A stretch of DNA of 64,000 bases from Archilochus colubris (taxonomy: Eukaryota > Chordata > Aves > Apodiformes > Trochilidae), in NCBI GenBank assembly GCA_023079485.1, contig CM041097.1, positions 15,861,658 to 15,925,657 of the forward strand, read 5' to 3'. A program made the translations under genes and the position numbers. Every line of letters starts with the position of its first letter. The stretch's first letter is position 1. Positions 37,995-50,165 of this stretch are shown in pieces. The notes beneath the pieces were generated by a model. That model saw only the letters and a program-made list of their open reading frames with translations, ran no database searches and was not told the DNA's origin.

Positions 37995-40900
37995 GTTTTC
38001 CCTCTTTTAAATGTCCAAGCATGACTCCCCTCTCCCCAAATGTCATTGCTTGCCGTTGGTTCTCTCTGTCCTCCAGAGGTGGCTGCTGAAAGCCCTCACC
38101 TATGTAAGATGCAGTTGCTCCCAATAAAGGCAAAGTTTAAAGTTTAAAGATGTGTTTGAAACCTAGTTCAATTCAAAACTTTTGAAAACTACCCTAATTT
38201 CCTACCTGGATACAGACAGGACATTGCTGGAATGGCCCTGCAGCTGCTTTTTAAAGCAAATATGCTTTTTGAAGCATATTATAACATACTACAATATGCT
38301 TCAGAATCAAGCCCTGCACATGCAAGAATTATTATTGAATTTCCAGGGTTATCGTGGCAAAACCTCCAGAACTGAAAACTGTTTTTTTCTACTATAAAAT
38401 TCTGTCTGTCTAGCAAGCTGCAATTGCCATGTATTCAATTTCATGCCTTTTACCCATAGCTATATAGTATTTTACTGAGAGCTTTTTTACTTCTAAACAC
38501 TATATATCCTCCAACTGTTTAAATTCCCTTTGGGCTAGGGATTGTATGTGCACATAATAAGATATAATCCTGATTTGAAAGATGTAGACAGATAAATGGT
38601 AGGGTATAATACTACAAAGTGAAACTTTTGCATAGAGTTTATATACTTCACCTAGACCTTAGAGAAGCTACATAGCTGGATATTTAAACATCAAACCTGG
38701 AAATAACTTTTGAAAATACAGGCCAAATAGAATGAGTAATTTGCCACAGACACAAAGGGAATCTGCCAAGAACAGGAGCAAGTTCTCCCAAGTGAAATTT
38801 AAAATGCGAGTCCTAAATGCTCCCTGCTTCTTAAGTATCTCTTAATAACATTAAAAAGGCATCAAGAATTTGCAGGTGCTTCTGTATATGAATAAGAAAC
38901 TTCCTCAGAAGTTCACAGGACCAGAAAATAAATCACTGTGTGTTCCAAGGCATGATAAGATTTCTGAGCAAGCCTTCTTTATTTTTCAGTTTAAGCACAA
39001 CTAAAATATATAGCTGTTTCAAATTTGGTTCCTAGCTGAAGCACGCCTTGTAGAACAATGTTTCTCTCTGCCTGTAATTCTGGCTCCACAACACCAGTTT
39101 TATTTGCCAGGCCTAGTGAACAATGATCTATCCATCCATGTCACCCATATTATGTCAAATTTATTATGGCAGCTTTTCAGCATATTTCCCAGTAGAGGCT
39201 TCATTCTTCTTACAGATTCTGCAAATGAACAACAGTTTTAGTTACAAATGCTTCCCCGTGAGGCAGCACTCCTCACAACAGAACTGAACTTACTGTATTT
39301 CTTGTGGAATTGTGACACCCCTATAACCAATCATTATGACACATTGCTGAGAAACACTGTTTTGCTCTGGGGTTGATATATTCCCAACTCAAAATGAGAA
39401 GGAGTGATACTGGGAGTCATTCAAGCCTTGATCAGTACTTGATTAGATCAAGCATACATCTTCTTGTCCCAATAGGAGAGGACAACCCAAAGAATTAGCT
39501 GCCCACAGCCAAGGCCCTGAACCTTGGGAGAGGTTTGTCTGCAGAACAAATGTCATATGGATGGAAACACAAACATCAAATATGCACAGAGCACGTCTCA
39601 AGACAGAGAGAGCTGCAAGATGTTCTCAACAAATGGTGGCAGTGTTAATGAGTGTCTGGACTAAATTATTATATTCCCTTTTTGATTGAAAGCACTCACA
39701 GATTTACATTAGCTCTGACCCAGTAAAGAATTAACACCTGCTTACAGAGAGGCTCAGTAACACTCATGTGCTGATGAATGAACTGGGGTTCGGCCAGGAA
39801 AGTGGCCTGCACACAATAAACATGGCAGTGAAATACTATTTTCAAATCAGGAAACAGAGTCCAGTCCCTGCTTTGCTAATTCTGAGCTGTGAATAAAAGA
39901 ACAGTCAGAGCATCCCTCCTCAGCACTCATTGCCTTCTCCTCTCCAGCCACAGGTTTCTTCTGTGCACTTCTCCCCTTCCTATGCCCAAGCAACTCATTT
40001 AGGGGCTCATCTCTGCCTTGGTTTTGTCTGCAGATAACCCTGGGGAGTTCTCTATGCTGAGCCCAGCACAGGCAGCTGTGCCAGGAACCAAGCTGAGTGA
40101 GAAATGTTTGTGAAAAACTCCTTTCCATTTTGCTGAAGGTTCCTTTAACTATGATGCCCAAGCCCTAGGTTCAAGGCATGCTCTAGAACCAGTATCAGAC
40201 CCAGAGAAGATGGACCCATGGTTACTCTTAAATGGACTAAGACAAACTAACTTACTAATTTAGGAGTTCAGAGGAGTGCTACAGGACAACAAAGGTATTG
40301 AGCATCAAGTAACTATTTAACCTAGTGCACCAGCATTTCTCTGCCTTGCAAGTTTATATCAGAACCTGAAAAAAAGTGGGATTTAAACAGCTGTCAGAAA
40401 AAAATGAAAAGGCTTCACAGCTCCACACATCTGACAAAAACTAATGTAGCCACTGAGTGTATTTTTTACACAGTGGACAAATGACATTGAATAAGCTAAC
40501 TTCGGTGAATTTCACACAGCAGTAAACAGGAATATCGCTCTCCAGCCCCAGTTTTTACAAAAGAAATCAATGTCCTTTGGCAGATAGCAAGCTGAGGCAC
40601 AAAGAAAGAAAAAGTTTTTCTTGCTGATTGGGAGTCAGGAACAAAAGGCAGATCTCCTGCCCAGCATTTCAGTGCTTTGCTTACTAAGCAACCCCATCCA
40701 CCCTCACAGCTTTGTCTCTGCTCCTGGTGTCACCAGAGAACAGAGCAGAGCTCAGTCCTGCATGGTGCTGAGCTCCTTCTTTGCCATTGCAGTGGGGCAA
40801 ACCTCTTACTCCTGGTTTTACACCAGCTGGCACATCTCTCTCTTTGGAGCAAGTGTGCAGGCTAAGCCATTCAAATGCTGACAGCCAGTAATTCCCAGCA

Positions 40901-41949
40901 TCACTGATTTTACCTCCTGAACCCCAGACATCTCAGGTTCTGTATCAGATTTTTCAGCTCATTGGGAGGATCACTGAGCCCTGTGTCAGAATATCCATCA
41001 GGTCAGGGCACCAAGTATTAAGGTATGGATGTAGCTTACCAGAACCACTTCTCCAGAGAAAAGGCCCCCAAGGCTTAATCCTTGGAGCAGTGCTGTGTGA
41101 CAGAACCTAGAACCAGACAAAGGGTGACATCCCCTTCTGAGGGGATGTAAGGAATAAAGTCCACCACAGGTCTTCATTGCAGTACAACTGGAAGTGGGTG
41201 GAAGCCTAAGAAAGCCCTTAGAGGAAAAAATGAACTAACAAAACCATCAGCATCCATCCATTGGTTGTCAGGGAACACAACTCCTGTCTCCCATCTTTGC
41301 TTAGAGCACAGCACATGCTGAAGTGGTTTCCTGCAGTGAATGTCTCTGCTGAACCCAGGCCTGCAGGAGACATTGATCATTTCCCCTGGTAAACACCCTT
41401 GTTTTTCACCAAGCAGAAAATACACGGATGCAGAAATTCATACTGTGAATGAAAAGGTTTCCCAGCAAGCCCAGAATCTCAGGAATAACTCTGTCCTAAG
41501 GTAAAAAAGTAATATTTAAAAAAAATAAATAAATAGAAAAAGAAAGAAAAGCTTGGACGACTCCTCCCTCATCTGTCCCTGGGAGGCCAACACATTCTTT
41601 TCTAATAAAGTACACAGCATAGGTAGAGTACAATTTGTGCATCCAAAGTTTTTTTATAAAACCCAGAAAACATCAAGGAAAAAAACTGATGTTGACTCTG
41701 TCATGAGAAAGCTCAGGTTTTGTCATGTGAATCAATCAAAACCAGCACAACATTCCTTTGCTTGCAGTATAAACTGTTGTTTCCTAACTTGCCATGAAAA
41801 AATCCATTCTGAATGGCCATTTGTCTTCACATGCAAAAAACAAATCTCCAACTGCAGTACTTCAAATGAAGATTATTGTTCTCAGAGAAAAAAAACCAAA
41901 ATATTTTCTGGTCACCTGTGAGTAAAACTCTGTGCTCTGTATGCTTTGT
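37995..41949. other. Non-coding, no gene recognised
   Basis: Unique-looking intergenic DNA. There is an A-rich simple tract at 41516-41552. Open frames are below 125 codons with no recognisable product. I see no RNA gene or transposon. Confidence 0.55.
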
Positions 41950-42282
<333 letters not shown>

Positions 42283-42354
42283 CTTTGTAATTCCAGAGGG
42301 GACACTGAGCAGAAAGTTATCTATGACTATCAGATTATGGATTTTAAGTGCTTT

Positions 42355-42412
42355 AGGGTTGGGTTTTTTGTTTTGGTTTTGGTTTTCATTAGATTTGGTT
42401 TTGTGGTCTCTA
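42355..42412. repeat. T/G-rich low-complexity tract
   Basis: Degenerate GGTTTT/GTTTTG repeats just right of the 333-bp hairpin element. It resembles the tract at 4436-4514. No transposon body is attached. Confidence 0.7.
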
Positions 42413-43140
42413 AGTGTGGTGGTGTGTAAAAGATTTTGGCATTTCTAATTAAACCCCCTGAAAACTTAAGGATTCTGGGGTCAGAAATGTTTATTTATTG
42501 AATGAAGATAAGCAGAATCATTCAAAATATTCTCAGAAACACTGGAAATTTCTTGGCCTCTCACGGGGTATTTCTTTTTTTTCCAGATTTATATATCTTA
42601 ACCTTAATTCCAATACCAACATTACCCAAGGTATGAGAAGTGCAGGAAAGCAAGGCCAAGGAAAATTGCTTAAATCAGTATTTTTCATGTAGAGATATAT
42701 TTTTTCTTCAACTCCAGTGAAAAAAAGCAAAATAAGCATTAAGTCAAGCAACTTCTAAGTATTTAAGAGACCATCAGGTATTTATCCCAAAATTAAAAGC
42801 TGCTCTTCCAAGGGGTTTAAAAGATTCTTCCTGGACTGCCCCTTTTTTTTCCAAATACATATCAAGATGTTATTTTCTCCTTAAATTTCCTTTGAAAGTG
42901 TTCCCATCTGTCAATGTCTGTACATCTCTTCTGCCTTAGGGAAAGGATTGCTATAGCTGTGTTTTAGTTATCCCCAGTTCCACTATAATTGCAATGTGCT
43001 TAAACAGAAAAACACTGTGATTTTCTGTTTCCTACAGAAATTGGAACCTGTCCTTGCATTCTGGCCAGCCTCTTGGATGATTTGCTCTTCCTGCTGATGC
43101 CTTATTCCTTTCCCTGTCAGGAAGGTAAGGAAAATATGTA

Positions 43141-43190
43141 GAGAAAAAAAAAAAAAGAAAAAGAAAAAAGAAATTAGAAAAAAATAAAAT
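43141..43190. repeat. A-rich low-complexity tract
   Basis: An interrupted poly-A with scattered G. It borders the conserved-looking block to its right. No retroposon body is recognised to its left. Confidence 0.7.
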
Positions 43191-43199
43191 CACTCTCAA

Positions 43200-43750
43200 G
43201 GTTCTTGAAATCCATCCTGCTTTGCTTTGGGCTGGTTTTGATTGGCTTCTGTATAATTAGTTTCTGCTCACAGTTTGTGTGATAATTGTACTCTCTATTA
43301 ATTGAGCATATATTGTACTCTATGCAGTCAGCAAATGATGGAGCTGTCAGGATTTTGTTAGCTATTACACTGCCTGATTCTTATGGGCTGTTTGATATTG
43401 GTAACAAATTAGCCAATTTATACGTCATAAATAAGATCCAAAAGCCCTGCTTTATCAGCTGGAGAGAGAAATACTGTTATCTTGGCTGACAAAATGCTTG
43501 TACTAAGATTCCCAGTGCCTTTTGGCAGGAATTCATCAGAGCAGATGTATTCCTTCTATTGGGCACCATTTGGTTCAATTATTCTTAATGTTTAATGGCA
43601 GAATAATTGGACCAAATGGTAATATATACTCTAATAAAATACTTCCATCAAATGCTTTAATTGCTGGATCTCTATAATTGCAGTGCTGAGCTCTTTATTC
43701 TGCTTATTGACATTTGACAGACCATAATCTTAATACGTTACTTTTATAAA
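43200..43750. other. Candidate conserved non-coding element with hairpin
   Basis: A 550-base AT-rich block free of simple repeats, dense in homeodomain-type cores (ATAATTAG, TTAATTGAG, CAATTATT, TAATTGC) and containing a long hairpin, listed separately. The open frame 43286-43489 is only 67 codons and not protein-like. The overall texture is that of a deeply conserved developmental enhancer, but I could not align it. Confidence 0.3.
43565..43620 (+). other. 21-bp-stem hairpin, possible structured RNA or miRNA-like precursor
   Basis: The left arm (43565-43585) and right arm (43600-43620) pair over all 21 positions around a 14-nt loop. On the plus strand the single non-Watson-Crick position is a G-U wobble (T at 43575 opposite G at 43610), whereas the minus-strand RNA would carry an A-C mismatch, so a plus-strand transcript folds better. 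The arms hold ACCATTTGGT and CAATTATTCT words. The stem is short for a typical pre-miRNA, so a cruciform, a binding-site pair or a relic of a small fold-back element are alternatives. Confidence 0.4.
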
Positions 43751-46700
43751 TCTCTTGATGAGCTTTATCAGAGGTGAGGGCTAAACCAGTGGCAGCAGTT
43801 CCTCCTCTGGTAAATGGGCTGGGGAACTGGAACAAACTGGGGAGAAAGCAAGGTGACATAAAACTGCTCTGTCACAACCTCAGGCACTTCTGTGCAGCCA
43901 CCCCAGGCAGGAGGAGGAGGGATAGGGGTGGCCAGGCTCGTTCTGTGCATCCAAGACATATTCCGAACATCTTCCTCCTGGCCTAGGTGGCAAAGCAGCT
44001 TTTTGCTTTCTGTTTCCCGGGTGTTTGAAGTGCTCAAAGTCCTTCCTTGAGCAAAACTGTCCCTAAACCAACAAAAGTTGTGACAGCAATAACATGGGGG
44101 CTGATCCATGCTCCAGAGAATCAGCAGAGTCCAAGGATGAAAGCAAAGGGCTAACAGACTCCTGCCACTCCATTGGTATTCTGGATGGCTGGAAAACAAA
44201 GAGAGTGAGCAGGAAGGAGGTGCAGAGCCAGGGGAGAAGCTATTGAAATGGGTGGATAACTACAGTCATTCCCTGCTGTTTATGGGAAATAAACATCTAT
44301 CACCAGGGACTAATGGGGAGCAGGTTTGGCTTATCAGTCAAAGGAAGACTAGATAGGAAGACTTAGAGAATTGCTGGCTCTCCAAGGCACTGCCCAGCTT
44401 CAATGTTGCTTGTTTGGATAATGCCAGGGTAAAAGAGGCCCCTGATCACTGCTTGGGGCTCCTCTCTGCCAGGCAAAGGAGGCAGCAATCCCTTTATCAT
44501 GTGTCCAGAAATGACCAGAAGTCAGGGAGAAAGAGATGAAGCTTCTTTCTTCCTGCTTCTGGGAAATTCTCAGACTATCAAAAGGGACAGAATTTATTTT
44601 TAAACTGGGATAAGGGAAAAGCAGAGGAATACCTGGCAGTGTTACCTGCTGTCACATAGCCATGCCCTCATCTCCACATCACCAAAATCACTCCAGGCAC
44701 CACCCTGGTTCCAGTAAGTGCCCCAGCCCTGAGAACTGGACATGCTTATGCAACCAGGTGAGACCCCAGTGTCTGCAAAACCAGGGACAGCCCAGGAAGA
44801 TGGAGCAGCAAAGAAGACAGCAAGAAAAGTGAATCCCCCCCTGGGTCCCCAAACATCCCCATTTTGCTGAGACACCTGCTTTAGCTCCAGACACTGAGCA
44901 AACAGTAAAGTGGTGCAAAATCCCTTGTGGAGAATTCTGCTGGGGATTTTGAGAGGATTAAACAGAGCAGAAGGAACAGGGAAGAGATGCATTTTTAAAG
45001 CTTCTCAATTAGCTTCTAATTGCTGGCATTCAGCCAGCCTGGAGAGGCAGGGAAAGGGATGGGAGCTGAGGGGCTTAAGCAGCTGCTCCAACTACATCAT
45101 TCCCTACAACACTGGCAGATCAGAAAGGTGAGGGCTGCTCTGGCTGTCAGGGCACCTTTCACCCCACACTGAGGATCTTTTGTTTCAAAAAATAAATTCT
45201 AACAGGTCACAAATGAGCAAATCGAAATGCTGGCCAAATTTTACACTTCAAAAACTTTCATTTTACCAATTTTTCTGGTAAAACCTTTCAGAATTTCAAA
45301 CCAACAATAAACCAGACTGTGTTACACCTGACTGCGTGGGTCACAAAATCCTTCAAGCAGTCCCATTAACAACTCCATTGCTACCCTTGATCAAGTGGTG
45401 CAAACATGTCAGGACTTAGCTAATATTTACCCAATTTGGTGTATTAACAGCATGTTCAGGGTAAACTCTGTTCAACCTCAGCAGCTGCAACTTGTGTTAC
45501 ATCCCTTCAATAACACAGCAATTTTGACACTGTTTTTTTAACAGCAGAGATATTCCCATGGCTTGACTGCAACTGGAGGACACACTCAAAAGCCATAATC
45601 CCAAAGTCTCCAGTACTCACCCTGGCAAAATATCAGCAGAAAGACACAACAAGCACATCTCCAGTTTAGAGGCAGCTCAGTTTCACTGGAACAGCCATTT
45701 TCAGACGTGATGGGGCCTCAGCCCTCTCTCCCTAGGGTTAGAGCAGACACAATAGTGCTCTGCTAGGAGAGGAAAGCAAACCATTAAGGCAGCACCTACT
45801 CTTGAAATGCCAAATTAATGTTTCATTGTGAATCACAGATACTGAGTTAGGGATGGGAGGTCTGGAATGTCTGTAAAAATACTGCCCAGCTACATCCTGA
45901 AGGCTGGGAGGGGTATAGGCACTGTCTGATTTACCTGCTCTTGATTTGTACCCATCCTAGAAGAGACTTTAGCACAGTGTGTGGGTGGTTTTGTTATACC
46001 AGTAACAGACAGGAGAATAAAAGGGACTGCACATAAAATCCTGTCATACTGGCTGCAAACATGGGCTTTGCTTTCCTGCATTTTCAGATTGTTGCAAAAT
46101 CTGGAAACAACCAGGGAAGGAAGAACTGGAGCCACGATTTGAAAAAAACTGGAGCTTCATGATGAAACCTGGAAATCACTCATTGGAAAGAGGCACAGCT
46201 CTGACATAGCCTTGTGTGTCCTTTGAAAGCAAGCTCTTTTTAAAAAAAAAAAACAAAAACCAAAAAAAACCAGCTTTATGAGGATGGAGATGGGAATCTC
46301 CCAGCCAGAAAAACCAATGCAGCTGTCATGCAAGAAGAGGCTGGCTTCAGCAGATGGAGCATGACAGCAAGATTTCTTTAGGCTTGCAAGAAGCAATTTC
46401 TACAATGGGTATAATCCAGAGGATAGTGGGAAAATCAATAGATGGATAATGGTAAGGAAATCAATAGGATTGAAGCTCCAAGACTGAGTTGTATACACAG
46501 AGAGCTGACACTGACACTAGGCTGCTGTTGTCCTCAAAAGTTTTGTCTTGATGAGGAAGCACTTGGCATTCTGGACAACAGCATGAGAGCAGCAGTATTC
46601 TGCACCCGTCATGTTGATAATGGAAAAAAGATTAATTCTCTTTCAAGTGACATTCTGCATGTCTCAGAAAATTTACTTTCTGCTCTGAGAATTCTCTGAA

Positions 46701-49700
46701 GCAAATTTAAAGACTGATTACCAGATGTTCAGCAGTCAAGCTGTGGAGGTGTCTTATGTAAAACATTTCACTAGGGCTATAAGACAATAGTTATCAAAAA
46801 TTAAATGCAAAATAATGTATTACTTCATTGTCCCCATGTTTTGCATGTGCTTTTTTAGAGCATAAGTCAAAGGACTAACATCTTCACACCTAAAGAGTTA
46901 TTCCTCCTGCTGTACCATATGGGAAAAACACTTGGGAGAACAGTAGGAGAAGTTGCTGATGCTAAGGGCTCTTCAGGACCTCAGGACCTTGGAGTTTAGG
47001 CTGAGTAGTGCCAGAAAATGGAGGAAAACTTCAGTGAGCAGAGGTTAAGAAGGTCCAGGAAAAACATCTGGAGTCTGTTTGACTTCCTGGTAATACAGAT
47101 TTCTTTGGGCCAGCATTAGCAATTTCTATTGATGTCAGTCCTCCTAGGAACACTATAGCCAGAATTCCTACAAAGCCCTTCTCATATCTCCCTCAGAAAA
47201 TGGAAAACCAAAAGGGACAATGAGAAAAGCATCCCATCAATCTCAGTCTGAGGGGAAAAAAAAGAAGGTGAGGTCACAACTTGGCTCCCCTAAACATCTC
47301 CAGGAGCTCCTAACACAGAGCTGCCAACAAGGGGCAGTTTTCCTGTCCCCCTTTATAAAGGCAAGGCAAGTCAATCACATCCTAACACCCTATGTGGGAG
47401 CAGGGGATTTTAGGATTGCTATCTTTGAATGATTAAGAAAGGATTTACACTTTCACTGTGAAGTTTGAGCTTTTCTGAACATGGCAGAGAAGTGCACAGG
47501 GCAGGGCACACACTGGTCTGTGGCTGTTATGCAAACCCCATTGCACCCATTCCATGATGGCAGAGGAGGAGGTCCTCTGATGTTCAATGGCAGTGCTGCA
47601 GCTCTCTTTTTCCAACACAGCACAAATCCCTCCAAAGCTGCAAGTTGCCTGTTGGCACAAACCTGGCTCCCTTAGAGACTGGAATATTCCAGAGATCAAC
47701 ACCACGATGCTCCCAGTGTCCTCTGAATGAAGCCTCTGCTCCCACATAGTTGGGGCACAAGGTCAGTTTTGCTAAGCAAGAGGCCCAGGTAAGGCAGGAC
47801 ACCAAATACCATTTATTTCCTGAACTGTGCTGCCTTGCAGGGTAAAATCTTTTAATGGAAGCAGAAGGAAGGAGAATTGTTATGGGGTCCAAGATGCTGA
47901 GCATCGGCCACTGGTCACAGAGATGAACAGATCTGTGCTCCTGAACAAAATGGGATTTTCTAAGCCTCCTCTGCTGACCCATCTGTGAAACAAAGGAAGA
48001 ACATCTCTCCTAAGTACTGCTGCAATGCCCTTTCTTGCCTGTTATTTTTTATTTCTATTTCAGAGTGGCTGGAGAGCAGCAATTGGCATCTTGCTGTAAA
48101 GAGGCTGCCACACACAATTACAGAAAGAAAGTCTTGAAGGACACAGCACTGAAGCAGAGAGACATTTGAAATAAACTTAAAGGGAACAGCTTTGTTTAGC
48201 TGCCTGGCCTTTTGCTGCCCTGTAATTCTTTATGTCGATTATAATAGAAAGATCAGATTTCTCATTTTCTCATCTCTGTATCTAGAGAAATGCAAAACCT
48301 CTTAGACCTGATCTCTCCAAGCCCTCCCATCCCTGATTCGCTTACCGACACTTTGTCACTGTCACCTCTTTGACAATGGCCTCCTTGGATTCATACGTGA
48401 GGTCAGAAGAATTGCTCCAAGGACCCAGTTTCCAAAGCTCATCAATGCTTCACAACCCAACAGCACTTAATTTCTGGAATAACCTATTTCTGTCAGTTGC
48501 CTCCTTCTCTCCAGGCTTGGTTATCCGTGTTAAATTTCATTACGAATTAACCTGGATTTTATTGGGAATTGAGGTCCAGGCTCTTTCCCTGTCTGTGCAG
48601 ACACCAGAAGGTCCAGAATGATGCATCTCCTGTTCCAAGATGATGAGACAAGGGAATACTGTCCTCCTGACACTGATCTTGGTGATGATGTGGGAGTACT
48701 CTGAGGACAGAGGGCAGAGGTGGGAAACCCTCACAGCTCTGGTGTGGAATTTCTTCCATGCAAGCAGCGTGAGATACAGAAGGGGGGAGGTGCAGAGCCT
48801 TACTGAGGCTCACTGAGGATCCATCTGTCATTCCCAACCACTCCTTTAGGATCCTCCAAGTTTTTTTGACCTGCCCATCAATGACCATTTGTATTTAAGT
48901 AAATAGCTCATGGAAGGGGCAACTTAGAGGCAGCCTATGTTTATCCATACACCAGAACTGAGGAAATCCTGTCTCTAGCATGGCACTGTGATCCTAGATA
49001 AGCAAAAAAACTTTTCCATTTTCTGTGCTCCAAGTCCTATAGAAAAGGAACCACCCCAAGACACAGGGAGCATCATATGCTATGCAATCCTCTGCTGCTA
49101 CTGTCCTTACACCACTCAGCACCCAAGGACATGGGCAGAATAGGGACGTGCAAAAACCCAAATTCACACATGCACTTAAGATGCTCCTGCAGTCTGCAAG
49201 TCTTGGAAAACTCAAATCTTATCTAGTAGTAGTTATCTCAGAGGTGTAACATGCAATGATCCATGTATACTTTTATTTTTAATCTTTAGCTGGTATTTTT
49301 TTGAGGCTGAACAAAGACACAAATGTGTTCAGGACTCTACCAAGAGCACATCTGTCTCTGGACGAAAGGATCCTGACACCAAACTGCAGCTGGGCTGGAA
49401 AAAGTTTTGAATCACTGTGATCAACTCGAGTTTTACACCAGAGTACAAACCCATACCGATTTCCTCTGAGTGACACACAAATCCTGTTCCTCTACTTATG
49501 AATGTGCCTTATTAAGTAGAAAAAAAAAAAAGTTGGTGCAACCTGTTCCTTTTTAAATTAAACATATTAAAGTTGATAGATATCCCTAATTCTGTGCTCA
49601 GCCCTTTTTGCATTGTAATAACACTGCTCCCATTGTTAGGGAAAGTGTTGAGTTTGCACTATCTGCTTTTCATTTCTCTGGCAGCTGCAGGTCATTCTTA

Positions 49701-49827
49701 GAGTAAATTAAAACCAGTTTCTTTCAAGAAGCCACCAGTTCTGCTTTCCTTTTCCTTCCTGTACCCAAAGGTTAGAAGGAAAACATGAAAAAAAATCTTA
49801 CCAACAAGCATTAAATCCTATCAGATC
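43751..49827. other. Non-coding, no gene recognised
   Basis: Intergenic sequence, somewhat less AT-rich than the rest. It includes an A-rich tract at 46240-46270. Overlapping opposite-strand frames (for example 43768-44199 minus with 43774-43986 plus, and 47445-47982 minus) are shadows with no recognisable product. The segment 48180-48280 looks conserved in texture. No RNA gene or transposon is seen. Confidence 0.55.
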
Positions 49828-50165
49828 AGGCTGGAAGGTCACCTCATCCATCCCTCTGCCCTGAGGCAAAAATCAACTCATCTTTAGCCATCCCTGACAG
49901 ACGCTCATCTGACTCTCAAACACACCCATTGATGATTTCACAGCCCATTTCTTGGCTTATCTTAGAGCTACAAGTCTGACCTAAATGTCCCTTTACCATA
50001 GTCAAAGCTCCTCACTGCTTGTCCTGCCCACACTGGACTCGAGGAAGACTATTTCTCCTCAAAGAAGAATATTCTCTCTTTCAAGCAGCTCTTTATATGG
50101 ATGTCAAGCTTTCCCATGCTTTTCACTCATCTTATCTTTTATGAACATTTCTATCTACAACTTTA
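49828..50165 (-). mobile_element. Old, diverged CR1 fragment
   Basis: From GGCTGGAAGGTCACCTCATC through CCCTGAGGCAAAAATC, CCATCCCTGACAGACGCTCA, CTAAATGTCCCTTTACC and CTGCTTGTCCTGCCC, the order of blocks follows the 3' part of an ancient CR1 subfamily in minus orientation. Identity falls off towards 50165, where only scattered agreement with the ORF2 tail remains. Any open frame here (49985-50368 plus) is antisense to the LINE and not a gene. Confidence 0.65.
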
